DNA of 64,000 bases from Robertmurraya sp. FSL R5-0851 (GCF_038002965.1 NZ_JBBOOE010000001.1:2647001-2711000); one strand, 5' to 3'. Positions 1 through 9,088 are shown, counted from the first letter of the stretch. Notes: generated by a model not told the origin, from the letters alone. Program-made: numbers and translations.

Positions 1-839
1 ATTCATAATTTTGGCAATGGGCTGATTATCAAAACCCATAATCGCTAGCTCATTAGGAACAAGTATTCCAAGTTCCCTCGCACAAGTAATAATTCCTGCG
101 GCTACTTGATCACTAGTAACCAATAAAGCGGTAGGGGGAGAGTTCATTTCTTTTAACCGGTCGACGATTCCCTCCCCATCTTCGAAACGAAAGCTATCAT
201 AAAAAATATAATCCAGCACCAGTGGATGCCCGTGTTCCAGTAGGAAATTCTTATAAGCTGCCTCTCGCATTTCACTATTTCTGCCTGATTTTCTACCGAT
301 GCAATAACCGATTCGCTGATGCCCCTTTTGATGTAAATATTTTAAAGCAATCGAGAAGCTTTTATAATGATCAATATAAGTAGAAGACACGATTTTGTCT
401 TCTACTTCTTCACATAAAATAATTGGTCCATATGTTTTATACTCATTAATTACTTCCCAGTCACTAATCCTTGAACAAATGATTAAGGCATCAATTTGCT
501 TTTGCTTTAGCATATTTAATGCTTCTATTTCTCTTTTCAACTCATAGTTTGTTTGAAAGAGAACGAGCTTGTAATTATTCTTAACTGCTTCATTTGCGAT
601 TCCCTCCACTAAAAATCCAAATAAGGAGAATTCGAAAATGGAATAACCACTCCAATCAAATACGTCTTTCCTTTACTTAAGTGAACAGCATTAATATTAC
701 GTTGATAATTCACTTCCTCCATCGCTTGTTGCACAGCTGCCTTTTTCTCTTCACTCACATAGGGGTGTTCATTTAATACACGGGAGACAGTCGTAACAGA
801 AACTCCAGCCATTTTTGCTATTTCACGAATATTTGCCAT
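1..839 (-). pseudogene. LacI-family transcriptional regulator, frameshifted and cut by the window edge
   Basis: The N-terminus is a classic LacI helix-turn-helix (starts MANIREIAKMAGVSVTTVSR) followed by the start of the periplasmic-binding-protein-like sensor domain (IGVVIPFSNSPYLDF). The ATG at 839 follows an AGGGTGA ribosome site. The reading frame hits a stop at 609-611. Adding one A to the five-A run at 611-615 restores a normal LacI sensor domain (FLVEGIANEAVKNN...) that stays open to position 1, so the gene is one base short and its 3' end lies outside the window. The effector is unknown. A 14-bp palindrome just upstream suggests autoregulation. The indel may be a sequencing error or real inactivation. 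Confidence 0.85.
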
Positions 840-871
840 ACACTCACCCTTTAAAAAACTTTTTCTTGCTC

Positions 872-885
872 TGAAACGCGTTTCA
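872..885. promoter_or_regulatory. LacI-type palindromic operator
   Basis: TGAAACGCGTTTCA is a perfect 14-bp palindrome with the central CG typical of LacI/CcpA-family operators. It lies 33 bp upstream of the LacI-family start codon, so it is most simply its own operator. A CcpA cre site is the alternative reading. Confidence 0.6.
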
Positions 886-1004
886 CCATTTAAGCTAAAA
901 ATGTAATAAACAGGGAGAAATGGTTTTTCAATAAAATGGTATAACTTACTAGTAATCTTATCATCTTTTACCTTTTCTCCATACACAAAAAAGGGGGAAG
1001 TACA

Positions 1005-1160
1005 ATGTTAGGTCTAATTGCACTATGCTTCACCATTTATTTTTTCGCTTATTTAACGATTAAAGCAGCAGGAACTACCATTCGTGTAGTGCCGATTCGT
1101 ACATTCGATGATTATTTTATTGACTATAGCAGAACAAAGTTGGGGGATGGAGAAGAATGA
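1005..1160 (+). CDS. Small membrane protein, 51 aa, unknown
   Basis: The frame opens at an ATG after AAGGGGGAAG and encodes 51 residues. Residues 1-23 are hydrophobic (one predicted membrane segment), followed by a charged tail ending GDGEE. Its stop overlaps the start of the next gene in an ATGA junction, which supports translational coupling and a two-gene operon. No family is recognised. It could anchor the downstream soluble protein, but that is inference from the overlap only. Confidence 0.6.
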   Translation: MLGLIALCFTIYFFAYLTIKAAGTTIRVVPIRTFDDYFIDYSRTKLGDGEE

Positions 1161-1534
1161 GTGAATACAATAATAAATTATTTATATTTACACCCATGGA
1201 CGCTACATCTTTTTTTCCTAGCGGAACGATTTTTTCTTTTAAACAATACGACCGTCTCATTCATGCGAGTATTAAAGGGGAAAACGTAAAAAAAGGAGAA
1301 TTAGTCGGGTTAATTAATAAACAGGGTATCTTAGAATACTCCCTTAATTATCAACTGTTTGATCACCAAGTATATGGTGGCGTTGGTACACTAACACCAT
1401 GTGGAAAAATGGGAACTAGGCTTAAAGGAGTTTATTCTGTTACGAATGTAGAAGAGACTTTCGAGTGTAATTTCACACTAGAAAAAGTGTCACTTCAGAA
1501 TCAAATAGCTTGGAGAAAAAAGAAGTCATGTTAA
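1157..1534 (+). CDS. Hypothetical protein, 125 aa
   Basis: The start codon overlaps the stop of the preceding 51-aa gene by four bases. The product has no signal peptide or membrane segment. It looks like a small soluble, beta-rich protein (alternating hydrophobic pattern throughout, ends RKKKSC). A bidirectional terminator follows immediately. No family is recognised, and function should not be assumed. Confidence 0.6.
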   Translation: MSEYNNKLFIFTPMDATSFFPSGTIFSFKQYDRLIHASIKGENVKKGELVGLINKQGILEYSLNYQLFDHQVYGGVGTLTPCGKMGTRLKGVYSVTNVEETFECNFTLEKVSLQNQIAWRKKKSC

Positions 1535-1539
1535 AAAAA

Positions 1540-1571
1540 ACAAAGCTTAGGTCACTTCCCCTAAGCTTTGT
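1540..1571. terminator. Bidirectional intrinsic terminator
   Basis: ACAAAGCTTAGG and CCTAAGCTTTGT form a 12-bp perfect stem with an 8-nt loop, between the convergent 125-aa gene and the AspT-like transporter. An A-run on the left arm serves the minus-strand gene. Confidence 0.75.
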
Positions 1572-1581
1572 ACCTGTTAAT

Positions 1582-3180
1582 TTATAGAAAAAAAATAAGT
1601 AACTGTGAAATAATTGCGACAAAAATAAGTGCAAAAGGATATGCAGCAGCATAGGCAATCGATGCATCATCAGAATCAATTTGTTGATTCACCGCACCTA
1701 AACCAGGTGTACTAGTCATTCCCCCACATAATGCTCCGAGAGAATGGATAACACTCATCTTGAATATCTTTCTTGATAAAAAGAAGCCAACAATCATCGG
1801 AATGACTGTGATTAATGCCCCACCAAACACCAGACGGAACCCTTCTTCCTGAATTACCTCAACTAACCCCTGACCAGCGGTTGTTCCAGCTCCTGCTAAA
1901 AATAATACAAGACCAATATCACGGATTACCTGATTAGAAGGTTGGAAAAAACGAGCTCGTATCGGACCAATTTTTCCGAAATGACCAATAATCAAGGCGA
2001 TAAAAAGTGGTCCTCCTGCCACCCCTAGTGTAATCGTACCTAGACCTGGAAGATGAATAGGTATCATTCCTACCGCAATTCCAATTAATAATATTAAGCT
2101 TAGCGATAGAATATGGATATTCGTAACTACTAGTGACTTTCTAGTAAATAGCTTTCCCGCATCGTTTAGTCGGTCTTCACTACTTACCAATGTTAATATA
2201 TCTCCTCTTTCGAGCGGCCATCTTGCACTTTGATTGTACTCGAATCCTCCACGTTCAATTCTTGTAACCGTTACTCCGTATTTCCTTCTTAGCTCAAGTT
2301 CTTTTATGTTTTTCCCAATGATCTCTTCCGAATCAACCGTTACTTTACGAATCATTACGTGGTCATGGTTTTGTAAATTTGTTGAAACCTCTTTTCCTAT
2401 ATCTTCAATCATGCGATTTAAGTCTTCCCTTAAGCCAACTGCCACCAATCGATCACCATTCAAAATTACCGTATCATTCAATGCTATAATATTTCTATCT
2501 CCACGAATCACTCGACTGATGACAACAGAACCATATTGGTTAAATCGTAACTCTTTTAACGTTTTTTTATTGATATTTGGGTCCATGACCTCGATAGTTG
2601 TCACTTCAGGTGATTCTTCATTTCTAACAGGACCACTGTATTCATTCAGGTCCTTCTCCATATCCACTTTTAATACCTTAGGCAATAGCTGTACAAAAAG
2701 CACCACAGCTAATACGCCAAATGGATATGCAATCCCATAGCCAACCGAAGCGAGAGGATCATTTGTAGCATGTAAGGCAGCCGCAAGACCAGGAGTACTC
2801 GTCAATGCTCCAGTCATAATTCCTATACTAAGTGCTGGCGATAAATCAAACGCCTTCGCAACCACTACAGTTGTAATCGCTGCGACAAATACAATAATTA
2901 ACCCAATAAATCCAAAGATCATTCCACTAGATCTCATCATACGGAAAAAGCGCGGTCCAGCCTGTAAACCAATTGCGACAATAAATAAGCTTAATCCGAG
3001 ATTTTGAACCGTATGAGGAATATCATAACCCCAGTGACCAAAAAACATGGCCACAAGAAGAACACCTGAAGATCCCAGACTTAACCCTCTTATCTCCATT
3101 TGTCCGAGAACAGAGCCTAAGAATAAGATAACAAATAATAATAGCAGCGGTTCCTTTAATAACACCACAACCCAATCCAC
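1582..3180 (-). CDS. AspT/YidE-type exchanger with two TrkA-C domains
   Basis: The protein has two halves of membrane segments (about residues 5-170 and 350-530), each with a TSTPGL-containing motif, separated by two TrkA-C (RCK_C) domains at roughly 190-340. This is the architecture of the aspartate:alanine exchanger / YidE-YbjL family. The substrate is not predictable. I place the start at a GTG at 3180, seven bases after GGGGGA. The frame extends to an ATG at 3210, which has a weaker GGAG. It is transcribed alone and converges on the small unknown operon. Confidence 0.8.
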   Translation of the reverse strand: MDWVVVLLKEPLLLLFVILFLGSVLGQMEIRGLSLGSSGVLLVAMFFGHWGYDIPHTVQNLGLSLFIVAIGLQAGPRFFRMMRSSGMIFGFIGLIIVFVAAITTVVVAKAFDLSPALSIGIMTGALTSTPGLAAALHATNDPLASVGYGIAYPFGVLAVVLFVQLLPKVLKVDMEKDLNEYSGPVRNEESPEVTTIEVMDPNINKKTLKELRFNQYGSVVISRVIRGDRNIIALNDTVILNGDRLVAVGLREDLNRMIEDIGKEVSTNLQNHDHVMIRKVTVDSEEIIGKNIKELELRRKYGVTVTRIERGGFEYNQSARWPLERGDILTLVSSEDRLNDAGKLFTRKSLVVTNIHILSLSLILLIGIAVGMIPIHLPGLGTITLGVAGGPLFIALIIGHFGKIGPIRARFFQPSNQVIRDIGLVLFLAGAGTTAGQGLVEVIQEEGFRLVFGGALITVIPMIVGFFLSRKIFKMSVIHSLGALCGGMTSTPGLGAVNQQIDSDDASIAYAAAYPFALIFVAIISQLLIFFL

Positions 3181-3352
3181 AACACATTCCCCCATGAGTA
3201 ACAGCAACATTTTTCTCCATTATATTCTCTTCGAATTCAAAAAAAAGAACTTACTACATTAATTCACGAGATTGCCTTAATGAATACGCTTAAATTATTA
3301 AAGCAAACTAAGACTGTGTTGAAAAACACAATTCAATGTGGAGGGTGATACT

Positions 3353-3466
3353 TTGAATATGCTAATCCGCTCCTTTATGATGATAGTAAAAGTACTATAT
3401 AAGCTAGAAAAGCTTAGCTATGTGCTAATGACAATCTTTAGGATGCCTGCCTTTAGTAAAGCATAA
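3353..3466 (+). CDS. Possible 37-aa small protein
   Basis: A TTG start lies behind a very good ribosome site (GGAGGGTGATAC) and opens a 37-codon frame rich in Met, Leu, Ile, Val and Lys, ending AFSKA. It is followed at 3491 by an intrinsic terminator on the same strand. Nothing else occupies this 350-bp gap. No family is known; the strong ribosome site and terminator are the only support. Confidence 0.4.
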   Translation: MNMLIRSFMMIVKVLYKLEKLSYVLMTIFRMPAFSKA

Positions 3467-3490
3467 GCTGTATCTATTATCCCATTGAGA

Positions 3491-3519
3491 AAAAAGGTAA
3501 GCTCAACGCTTACCTTTTC
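3491..3519. terminator. Intrinsic terminator
   Basis: AAAAGGTAAGC and GCTTACCTTTT form an 11-bp stem with a 5-nt loop. It can end both the 37-aa frame and the convergent lipoprotein gene. Confidence 0.7.
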
Positions 3520-3567
3520 TATTACATTTCTACTTAAGTTTTTATGCGACAAAATATTGAATATATA

Positions 3568-4014
3568 TTATTCGCCAAGCTGTTGAATTTGATTAGAAAG
3601 CTCTGTTAACTCTTGTATAGTTGTAAATAATTCGGTATTTTCCAATAAAGCAGGGTCTAGTTCCCCATTTTCAATATTTGATAAAAATACATTTATCCCT
3701 TCTAATGCCTTGTCGTTTTGCTCCATAACCTGTTGATGGATATCCTCCGCGATACTTGGAGCTTCGAGTTTACTAAATGCTTCAATCTCTTGTTTCATCT
3801 CCAATAATCTTGTTTCTAAATCTTCTAAAGCTTGTGTATCGGAAATTGCTTGCTCGGCCATTGCTGGTACTTCGTTTGCAAACTCCGTCGCTTCATTTAC
3901 ATATTCTGTTGCTTGATTTACGTAGTCGAGTGTTCCATTCACTTCTTCCAAAAACGAACAACCGCTTAATCCAATCACCGCTGTTAACGCAACTGCCAAC
4001 CGCTTTAACCTCAT
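3568..4014 (-). CDS. yybP: YybP-like (DUF6376-type) lipoprotein under Mn riboswitch control
   Basis: The 148-aa product has a lipoprotein signal peptide with lipobox LSGC (Cys 19), then a mostly helical acidic domain. The repeated YVNEATEF-like segments resemble the small Bacillus lipoproteins grouped as DUF6376. The start follows CTGGAGGAGAAAAG. Directly upstream on the same strand is a textbook yybP-ykoY manganese riboswitch, the element named after B. subtilis yybP. That context, more than sequence recall, is why I suggest the symbol. Function is unknown; a role in manganese handling at the membrane is inference. Confidence 0.7.
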   Translation of the reverse strand: MRLKRLAVALTAVIGLSGCSFLEEVNGTLDYVNQATEYVNEATEFANEVPAMAEQAISDTQALEDLETRLLEMKQEIEAFSKLEAPSIAEDIHQQVMEQNDKALEGINVFLSNIENGELDPALLENTELFTTIQELTELSNQIQQLGE

Positions 4015-4052
4015 TCTTTTCTCCTCCAGTATTTTATTATTGAAAAATAAGA

Positions 4053-4081
4053 AGGATCACTACCAACATGGTAATGATCCT
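4053..4081 (-). terminator. Terminator hairpin between riboswitch and lipoprotein gene
   Basis: AGGATCATTACCA and TGGTAGTGATCCT pair on the minus strand and are followed by TCTTATTTTTC. It sits between the riboswitch and the gene, so it is the probable expression platform. Metal binding would have to prevent its formation, as in other ON-type yybP-ykoY elements. Confidence 0.6.
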
Positions 4082-4082
4082 A

Positions 4083-4205
4083 CAAAAAGGGGCAGACCTT
4101 TACCAAAACATTGGCAAAGGTCTCGCTAGCAACAAAAATTGCCCAACAAAGCCGGAGAATTTTATCTCGTAATGACGACTTTATTGTTATAGCTACTCCC
4201 CTTTG
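4083..4205 (-). ncRNA. yybP-ykoY manganese riboswitch
   Basis: The minus strand carries the family's conserved blocks in order: CAAAGGGGAGTAGC, CGTCATTACGAGATA, CCGGCTTTGTTGGGCAA, GCTAGCGAGACCTTTGCC, then a closing CCCCTTTTTG that pairs with the 5' CAAAGGGG. The GAGACCTTTGCC arm forms its own hairpin with GGTAAAGGTC. This family senses Mn2+ and controls Mn export or homeostasis genes. Here the downstream gene is a small lipoprotein. Confidence 0.92.
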
Positions 4206-4226
4206 ATATTAATTATCCTCATAATA

Positions 4227-4256
4227 ATCATACGTGTAAGCATGCAGAGAAGTCAA
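4227..4256 (-). promoter_or_regulatory. Sigma-A promoter for the riboswitch transcript
   Basis: On the minus strand TTGACT is followed after 18 bases by TATGAT, about 20 bases before the riboswitch starts. This gives the riboswitch and lipoprotein their own promoter, separate from the upstream oxidoreductase gene. Confidence 0.65.
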
Positions 4257-4276
4257 ATGATTTGAAGTTCCCATTC

Positions 4277-5335
4277 TTACTCGTTACCTAAAGATGTTTC
4301 CCATTTTGCAACTTCATCCTTTACAATCGGAGCCACTTCCTTGCCTAGTAATTCTATTGCCTTCATTACATTTTCATGAGGCATAGAGCCAACCGGTACG
4401 TGAAGCATAAATCGAGTAATCCCAACGTTCTTTCGTAAATGAATGATTTTATCTGCCACTGTTTTTGAATCTCCAACGTATAAAGCACCTTCAAAGCTAC
4501 GTGCCGCATCAAAGCTAGCACGACCATAATGCCCCCAACCGCGCTCCCGTCCAAGTACATTCATGACCTGTTGGGTTGATGGGAAAAACTTGTCTGCAGC
4601 AACTTCCGTTTCTTCAGCTATAAATCCATGCGAGTGAGAAGCTACCGTTAGTTTCGAAACATCATGACCGGCATGAGCAGCTGCTTTCTTATAGAGCTCA
4701 ACTAGTGGAGCAAATTGTACAGGTCTTCCTCCAATTATAGCTAATACGAGTGGAAGACCAAGAATTCCAGCACGGATGACCGATTCGGAATTCCCCCCAC
4801 TTCCAATCCAGACCGGAAGTGGATGTTGGACCGGACGTGGATACACTCCTTTTTGATGAATGGCCGGTCTATGTTTACCTGACCAAGAAACAATTTCAGA
4901 ATCCCTAATCTTTAGTAATAAATCCAACTTCTCTTCAAACAATTCGTCATAATCGGCTAAATCGTACCCGAATAATGGAAATGACTCAATAAATGACCCT
5001 CGTCCTGCCATAATTTCGGCTCGCCCATTTGAAATCGCATCTAGTGTTGCAAAATCTTGAAACACACGAACAGGATCAGCTGACGAAAGCACAGTAACCG
5101 CACTCGTCAGACGGATACGTTTTGTTTGCGAAGCAGCCGCAGCTAATAAGACTGCTGGAGAAGATGCAGCAAAATCTGCTCTATGATGCTCGCCTACCCC
5201 AAACACATCTAAACCGACTTGATCAGCTAGAACGATTTCTTCCACCACTTCGCGAATCCGTTGTGCATGACTAACTACCTTTCCTGTCTCAACATCCGGT
5301 GTTGTTTCTACAAATGTACTTACACCTATTTCCAA
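4277..5335 (-). CDS. LLM-class flavin-dependent oxidoreductase
   Basis: The 352-aa product is a bacterial-luciferase-like TIM barrel. It has VFGVGEHHRADFAASSPAV near residues 45-63, the LTSAVTVLSSADPVRVFQDFATLDAISNGR core near 75-105, and the GSGGNSESVIRAG loop. These features match the Atu2307-type subgroup of FMN-dependent monooxygenases annotated from sequence only. The start is a TTG eight bases after AGGAGG. It is probably a single-gene unit; the substrate is unknown. Confidence 0.85.
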   Translation of the reverse strand: MEIGVSTFVETTPDVETGKVVSHAQRIREVVEEIVLADQVGLDVFGVGEHHRADFAASSPAVLLAAAASQTKRIRLTSAVTVLSSADPVRVFQDFATLDAISNGRAEIMAGRGSFIESFPLFGYDLADYDELFEEKLDLLLKIRDSEIVSWSGKHRPAIHQKGVYPRPVQHPLPVWIGSGGNSESVIRAGILGLPLVLAIIGGRPVQFAPLVELYKKAAAHAGHDVSKLTVASHSHGFIAEETEVAADKFFPSTQQVMNVLGRERGWGHYGRASFDAARSFEGALYVGDSKTVADKIIHLRKNVGITRFMLHVPVGSMPHENVMKAIELLGKEVAPIVKDEVAKWETSLGNE

Positions 5336-5484
5336 TATGAATCCTCCTATACCATAAGTAGTTATGTATGTATACCTTAGACACTATGCGACTTGGATAT
5401 ATAACTTTATCATAATCATTCTAATCTAAAAATGCTACTTTCACCTCTATTCAAAAAAAACGGAAAAAATTCTCCACAAAAAAA

Positions 5485-5504
5485 GCATTTCTACATAGAA
5501 ACGC
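5485..5504 (-). terminator. Terminator of the GGDEF-EAL operon
   Basis: GCGTTTCTATGTAGAAATGC forms a hairpin on the minus strand directly followed by TTTTTTTG, 10 bases past the GGDEF-EAL stop. Confidence 0.8.
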
Positions 5505-5513
5505 TCCTCTTTT

Positions 5514-7856
5514 TTATTTTTTGGTGAGTTGCTTCTGTAAAAGCACCTCTGTATCTAGCCTGTTTAACGGAGGACTGAACAGATAACCTTGATATTCGTC
5601 ACATTCAATGGATCGTAAGAAGAGCTTTTGACTATCGTCTTCTACTCCCTCTGCAATCACCTTGTAATTTAATCCTTTAGCCATCAAAACAATCAATTTA
5701 ACTATGGCAACATTTTTCTCACTTGTATGAAGTGAAGAAATAAAGGATCGATCAATCTTCAAGTGGTCAATAGGATACTGGTTCAAGTATTGCAACGAGG
5801 AATAGCCTGTACCAAAATCGTCCATAGCAATATGGAAACCCATTTCCTTTAGTGATTGCAACTTAGAAAGTGTTTCTTCAATTGAACCCATTGCCACACT
5901 TTCAGTAATTTCTAGTTCAATATTCTCAGGATTTGCTTTTGTTTCAAATAAAGTCTCGGTTACTTTTTCAATAAAGTTGTTCTGTTGAAATTGAATGGCT
6001 GATATATTGACGGCGATTCGAATCGGTAAAATACCCTGTTCTCCCCATTTCACAGATTGCAAACAAGCTTCTTTCAATACCCATTCTCCTAGAGGAAGAA
6101 TAAGTCCCGTTTCCTCTGCCAGAGGAATAAACTCGCAAGGTGGAACCATGCCTTGATCAGGTCGAATCCAGCGCAACAACGCTTCTACCCCAACAATCTT
6201 ATTGTTTTCAAGAGAAACCTGAGGCTGGTAGTATAACTCTAGTTCATTTCGCTCAATCCCTTTTCGTAACGCGTTCTCCATTGTCACTTGAGGTTCTATG
6301 TCCATTTCGGCATGGTATATTTTATAGTGATTTTTTCCAGCTTCCTTCACTTTATACATGGCTGTGTCAGCCTTCATTAATAGAGACTCAAAGCTGTTGC
6401 CATGTTCCGGGAAAATTGACACCCCAATACTAGGTGTCACATATAGTTCTTCCCCTCTAATATCATAGGTTTTTCGAAGGACAGTAAGAATATTTTCTGC
6501 GATTTTCTCAATTTGTATTTCGTTTTTATTTTCGAGTAAAATTCCGTATTCGTCTCCACCAATACGGCAAACTAGCTCACTTGGTTTAAGACTCGAAGTT
6601 AATCGATCTCCTACCTCTTTTAACAATAAATCCCCATATGAATGTCCTAGACTGTCATTTATATGCTTAAAGCGGTCTAAATCTAGTAGCAAGAAGGCTA
6701 TTTTCTTTTTACTTCGTACATGATGGTTACTGATCGCTCTTGAAAGCCGCTTTTCAATAAATCTCCTATTGGGCAAACCCGTCACAACGTCATGATAAGC
6801 TAAATATTCCATCTGATTAATCGTTTCAACCAACCGGTCCGTTCTCTCTTTAACCTTTACCTCAAGTTGCTCATTTAAATCATTCAATTCAGAAACCAAT
6901 TTATCATTTTCTAACAAGGTAAAAAGTTGTCTTAAGACCACTAATAGAATCGTTAAAAACAGGCCTACGACCACAGGCGCAGTGTGATAAATTTGAGAGA
7001 TCACATACAAGGATAGCAACACCACCCCCGCATAAGGCAAACTGTGCCTAACAAAGAATCGATTCTCAATTTGTGAATCATTCTTATGTTTCACCTGAGA
7101 TGGTGTTTCATGATAGATACCAGCTAAAGCCAGGAAAAACAACGAAAGGATCCATAAAGGCTCTGAAATACTTCCTACCGTGTATAGATTTTTCACAGAT
7201 AAATAGGAGAATAAGGTATCTGCTAAGATTTGTACCAATAAACCTACTATTAATAAATATAAAGTCTTTTTATTAAAAACGGTATTTGAAGCAATTAAAA
7301 GACTGATGACTCCTCCTAAAACCCCAAGATCTAATATCGGATACATGAGTTCTACTAGATGAAATGGATTTCCCTTCATTTTTAATAACGGAGCGATAAT
7401 GAACACCCAATTAAATGTGGTTGCAACGGCCATGATGATCAACATATCAAAGGAAAATCGTATGGTAAGTAACTTACTTTTTACAACGTTCATCATGTAT
7501 AAAAGGGCAACAAAATAAAACCCATTCTGTCCAATCCAAAAGATTTTTGGTAGCAGAAGAGTATCTCCATGAACACCTAAGATAAACTCGTAAAACACCC
7601 AAATAAGAATCCCTATTATATAACTTAAGATTCCTAATCCTAAATATAACCAAAACTTTTTGGCCTTGCCGTCGTCATTTTTATATGTTGCAAAAAGCCA
7701 GCCAAAAGATGTTAAGCAGGCAATGGTTTGGAATGTAACTCCACCCCAGTCCAAAAAAGCTTGCTTATGCTGAAAGAAATAATTCCATAAGAAGTTTGAA
7801 ATGATAAAAAAAGCGATAAAAAGGTAAGCAAACTTTTTATTTTTCAGGGCGTACAT
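5514..7856 (-). CDS. Membrane-bound GGDEF-EAL protein (c-di-GMP turnover)
   Basis: The 780-aa protein begins with about nine hydrophobic segments (residues 10-315), then a short coiled coil (315-350), a GGDEF domain (about 352-515) and an EAL domain (about 527-770). The GGDEF signature is GGDEY (433-437). The RxxD inhibitory site is replaced by KPSE, so product inhibition is unlikely. The EAL domain keeps EALLR (558), the NIS, ELEITES and DDFGTGYSS motifs, K700 in HLKID and EGVE, so phosphodiesterase activity is expected. The start follows AAGGAGAAAATA. It is 12 bases downstream of an acyltransferase-like gene in the same operon. Confidence 0.9.
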   Translation of the reverse strand: MYALKNKKFAYLFIAFFIISNFLWNYFFQHKQAFLDWGGVTFQTIACLTSFGWLFATYKNDDGKAKKFWLYLGLGILSYIIGILIWVFYEFILGVHGDTLLLPKIFWIGQNGFYFVALLYMMNVVKSKLLTIRFSFDMLIIMAVATTFNWVFIIAPLLKMKGNPFHLVELMYPILDLGVLGGVISLLIASNTVFNKKTLYLLIVGLLVQILADTLFSYLSVKNLYTVGSISEPLWILSLFFLALAGIYHETPSQVKHKNDSQIENRFFVRHSLPYAGVVLLSLYVISQIYHTAPVVVGLFLTILLVVLRQLFTLLENDKLVSELNDLNEQLEVKVKERTDRLVETINQMEYLAYHDVVTGLPNRRFIEKRLSRAISNHHVRSKKKIAFLLLDLDRFKHINDSLGHSYGDLLLKEVGDRLTSSLKPSELVCRIGGDEYGILLENKNEIQIEKIAENILTVLRKTYDIRGEELYVTPSIGVSIFPEHGNSFESLLMKADTAMYKVKEAGKNHYKIYHAEMDIEPQVTMENALRKGIERNELELYYQPQVSLENNKIVGVEALLRWIRPDQGMVPPCEFIPLAEETGLILPLGEWVLKEACLQSVKWGEQGILPIRIAVNISAIQFQQNNFIEKVTETLFETKANPENIELEITESVAMGSIEETLSKLQSLKEMGFHIAMDDFGTGYSSLQYLNQYPIDHLKIDRSFISSLHTSEKNVAIVKLIVLMAKGLNYKVIAEGVEDDSQKLFLRSIECDEYQGYLFSPPLNRLDTEVLLQKQLTKK

Positions 7857-7868
7857 TATTTTCTCCTT

Positions 7869-8435
7869 TTATATATAAATCGGTTTCCTATCAAACCCTT
7901 GGGTGGAAGGAATAATCCATGGATATTTTTGTTTATTTGAATATACCTCTTTAGAGTGGATAATTGCAGGAATCACGTAATCACCTTTATAATACATTTG
8001 ATCCGCAACAGCTTCGATCGGTATTTTGTATACATTTCTTAATGCTCTATAGAATACTCTCTCCAAAAGAACCACGCAATAGTTCATTTGGTAGAATTCT
8101 GTGTAATGAACAAACAGAGATAATAATCTTTCGAGGTTTTTCCCTCTATATTTCTTTAAAATAGATACTTTATCTATTTCAATGACCTTCATGGGATTCG
8201 CTTCTAACATCTCGATCTCATGAAAGGGGAAAACTGTGTTAATGTAATTTTGCAACGTTGGGTAGTAGGATTTGAACTCAATCGTACCAATTTCTCTATT
8301 GGCTTGATCCAAAATAATAAATCGGTCTGTCTCATCGAAGGTCGGATCTAGCATATAACCCTTCTCGAGCCAGCATTCCATCCATATTTCATTAAATGTA
8401 TTAAGATCCGCCAATGTCTCAACTTTTATAAACAT
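7869..8435 (-). CDS. GNAT/autoinducer-synthase-like acyltransferase, 188 aa
   Basis: I place the start at the ATG at 8435 behind GTGGAGGATAAG; the frame reaches back to a GTG that lies inside this ribosome site. The product has an acidic strand-rich N-terminus, then EIDKVSILKKYRGKNLERLL (GNAT-like acyl-CoA/ACP binding turn) and a C-terminus with GDYVIPAIIHSKEV. This recalls the N-acyl amino acid synthase / LuxI-like branch of the GNAT superfamily rather than ordinary acetyltransferases, but the match is remote. It is the first gene of a two-gene operon with a membrane GGDEF-EAL protein, hinting at a small signal coupled to c-di-GMP; that is inference. Confidence 0.6.
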   Translation of the reverse strand: MFIKVETLADLNTFNEIWMECWLEKGYMLDPTFDETDRFIILDQANREIGTIEFKSYYPTLQNYINTVFPFHEIEMLEANPMKVIEIDKVSILKKYRGKNLERLLSLFVHYTEFYQMNYCVVLLERVFYRALRNVYKIPIEAVADQMYYKGDYVIPAIIHSKEVYSNKQKYPWIIPSTQGFDRKPIYI

Positions 8436-8529
8436 CTTATCCTCCACTAGTTCGATTGATCATCTTAGTTCAGATCTAGTTGTAATGCCATAAGAATTAC
8501 TTTTATCCTATATATATACTACAATAGTA

Positions 8530-8757
8530 TTATAAGGAAGTGGAAAAGTTGAGGTTATTAAATAAAAGCTCCCGACCTAATATCCCATTTCGACTAAACA
8601 TTTTATTAGTACATCTCGAAGCACGACTTTCATGTCTACTATCTATCATAAATTCAACAAAAAAAGCGCAGTTTCGTACCACTTCACCACGCTTATGATC
8701 TTTTGAATTACAGAATTCATCTACAAAATATACGACCCATAATCTTAATTTATCCAA
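8530..8757 (-). other. Possible 75-aa frame of unclear status
   Basis: A frame with a TTG start but no good ribosome site encodes Cys- and Arg-containing sequence ending in CTNKMFSRNGILGRELLFNN. The phrase looks like a conserved peptide rather than random coding, so this may be a gene remnant or dispersed repeat. No family can be named. The rest of 8436-8824 shows nothing else. Confidence 0.25.
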
Positions 8758-8824
8758 CTGGATCAGTTGAGAAGTATTTTAAGGTATTTTATTACTTTTT
8801 CCTTAAAATACTCTTTGTGATGAT

Positions 8825-8935
8825 CTACAATGATTTTTTCTTTTTCTTCTTCTTATCCTTTTTTTTCCTTCCCTTGTCATTTTCTTTACTTTCTTCTTTA
8901 TATTTTTTATTGAATCTTTCCATAAATAAAGACAT
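8825..8935 (-). CDS. Lysine-rich 36-aa peptide
   Basis: An ATG at 8935 follows AAAGGAGTGAGAAG, an excellent ribosome site, and opens a 36-codon frame: MSLFMERFNKKYKEESKEND and then a tail with 12 of 16 residues Lys or Arg. The basic tail is encoded by the T-rich tract on the plus strand. It resembles the C-terminal KKKKK of the collagen-like protein at 16566. A function as a basic spore or DNA-associated peptide is only a guess. Confidence 0.4.
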   Translation of the reverse strand: MSLFMERFNKKYKEESKENDKGRKKKDKKKKKKKSL

Positions 8936-9088
8936 CTTCTCACTCCTTTTTCAAACTTGTTCCCTAATATTTATATTATTAAAGGAGAAATTTGGTATAG
9001 GACAAATGTACATATTCATAAAAATACAACAGGATCATATCCACCATCCAAACCGAATGGAGTACTAAGTGTATATTGATTATGGAAT

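Noticed and set aside
8703..9068. 121-aa plus-strand frame rich in Phe and Leu
   Set aside because: It is the antisense of the lysine-rich 36-aa frame and AT-rich spacer, with no ribosome site.
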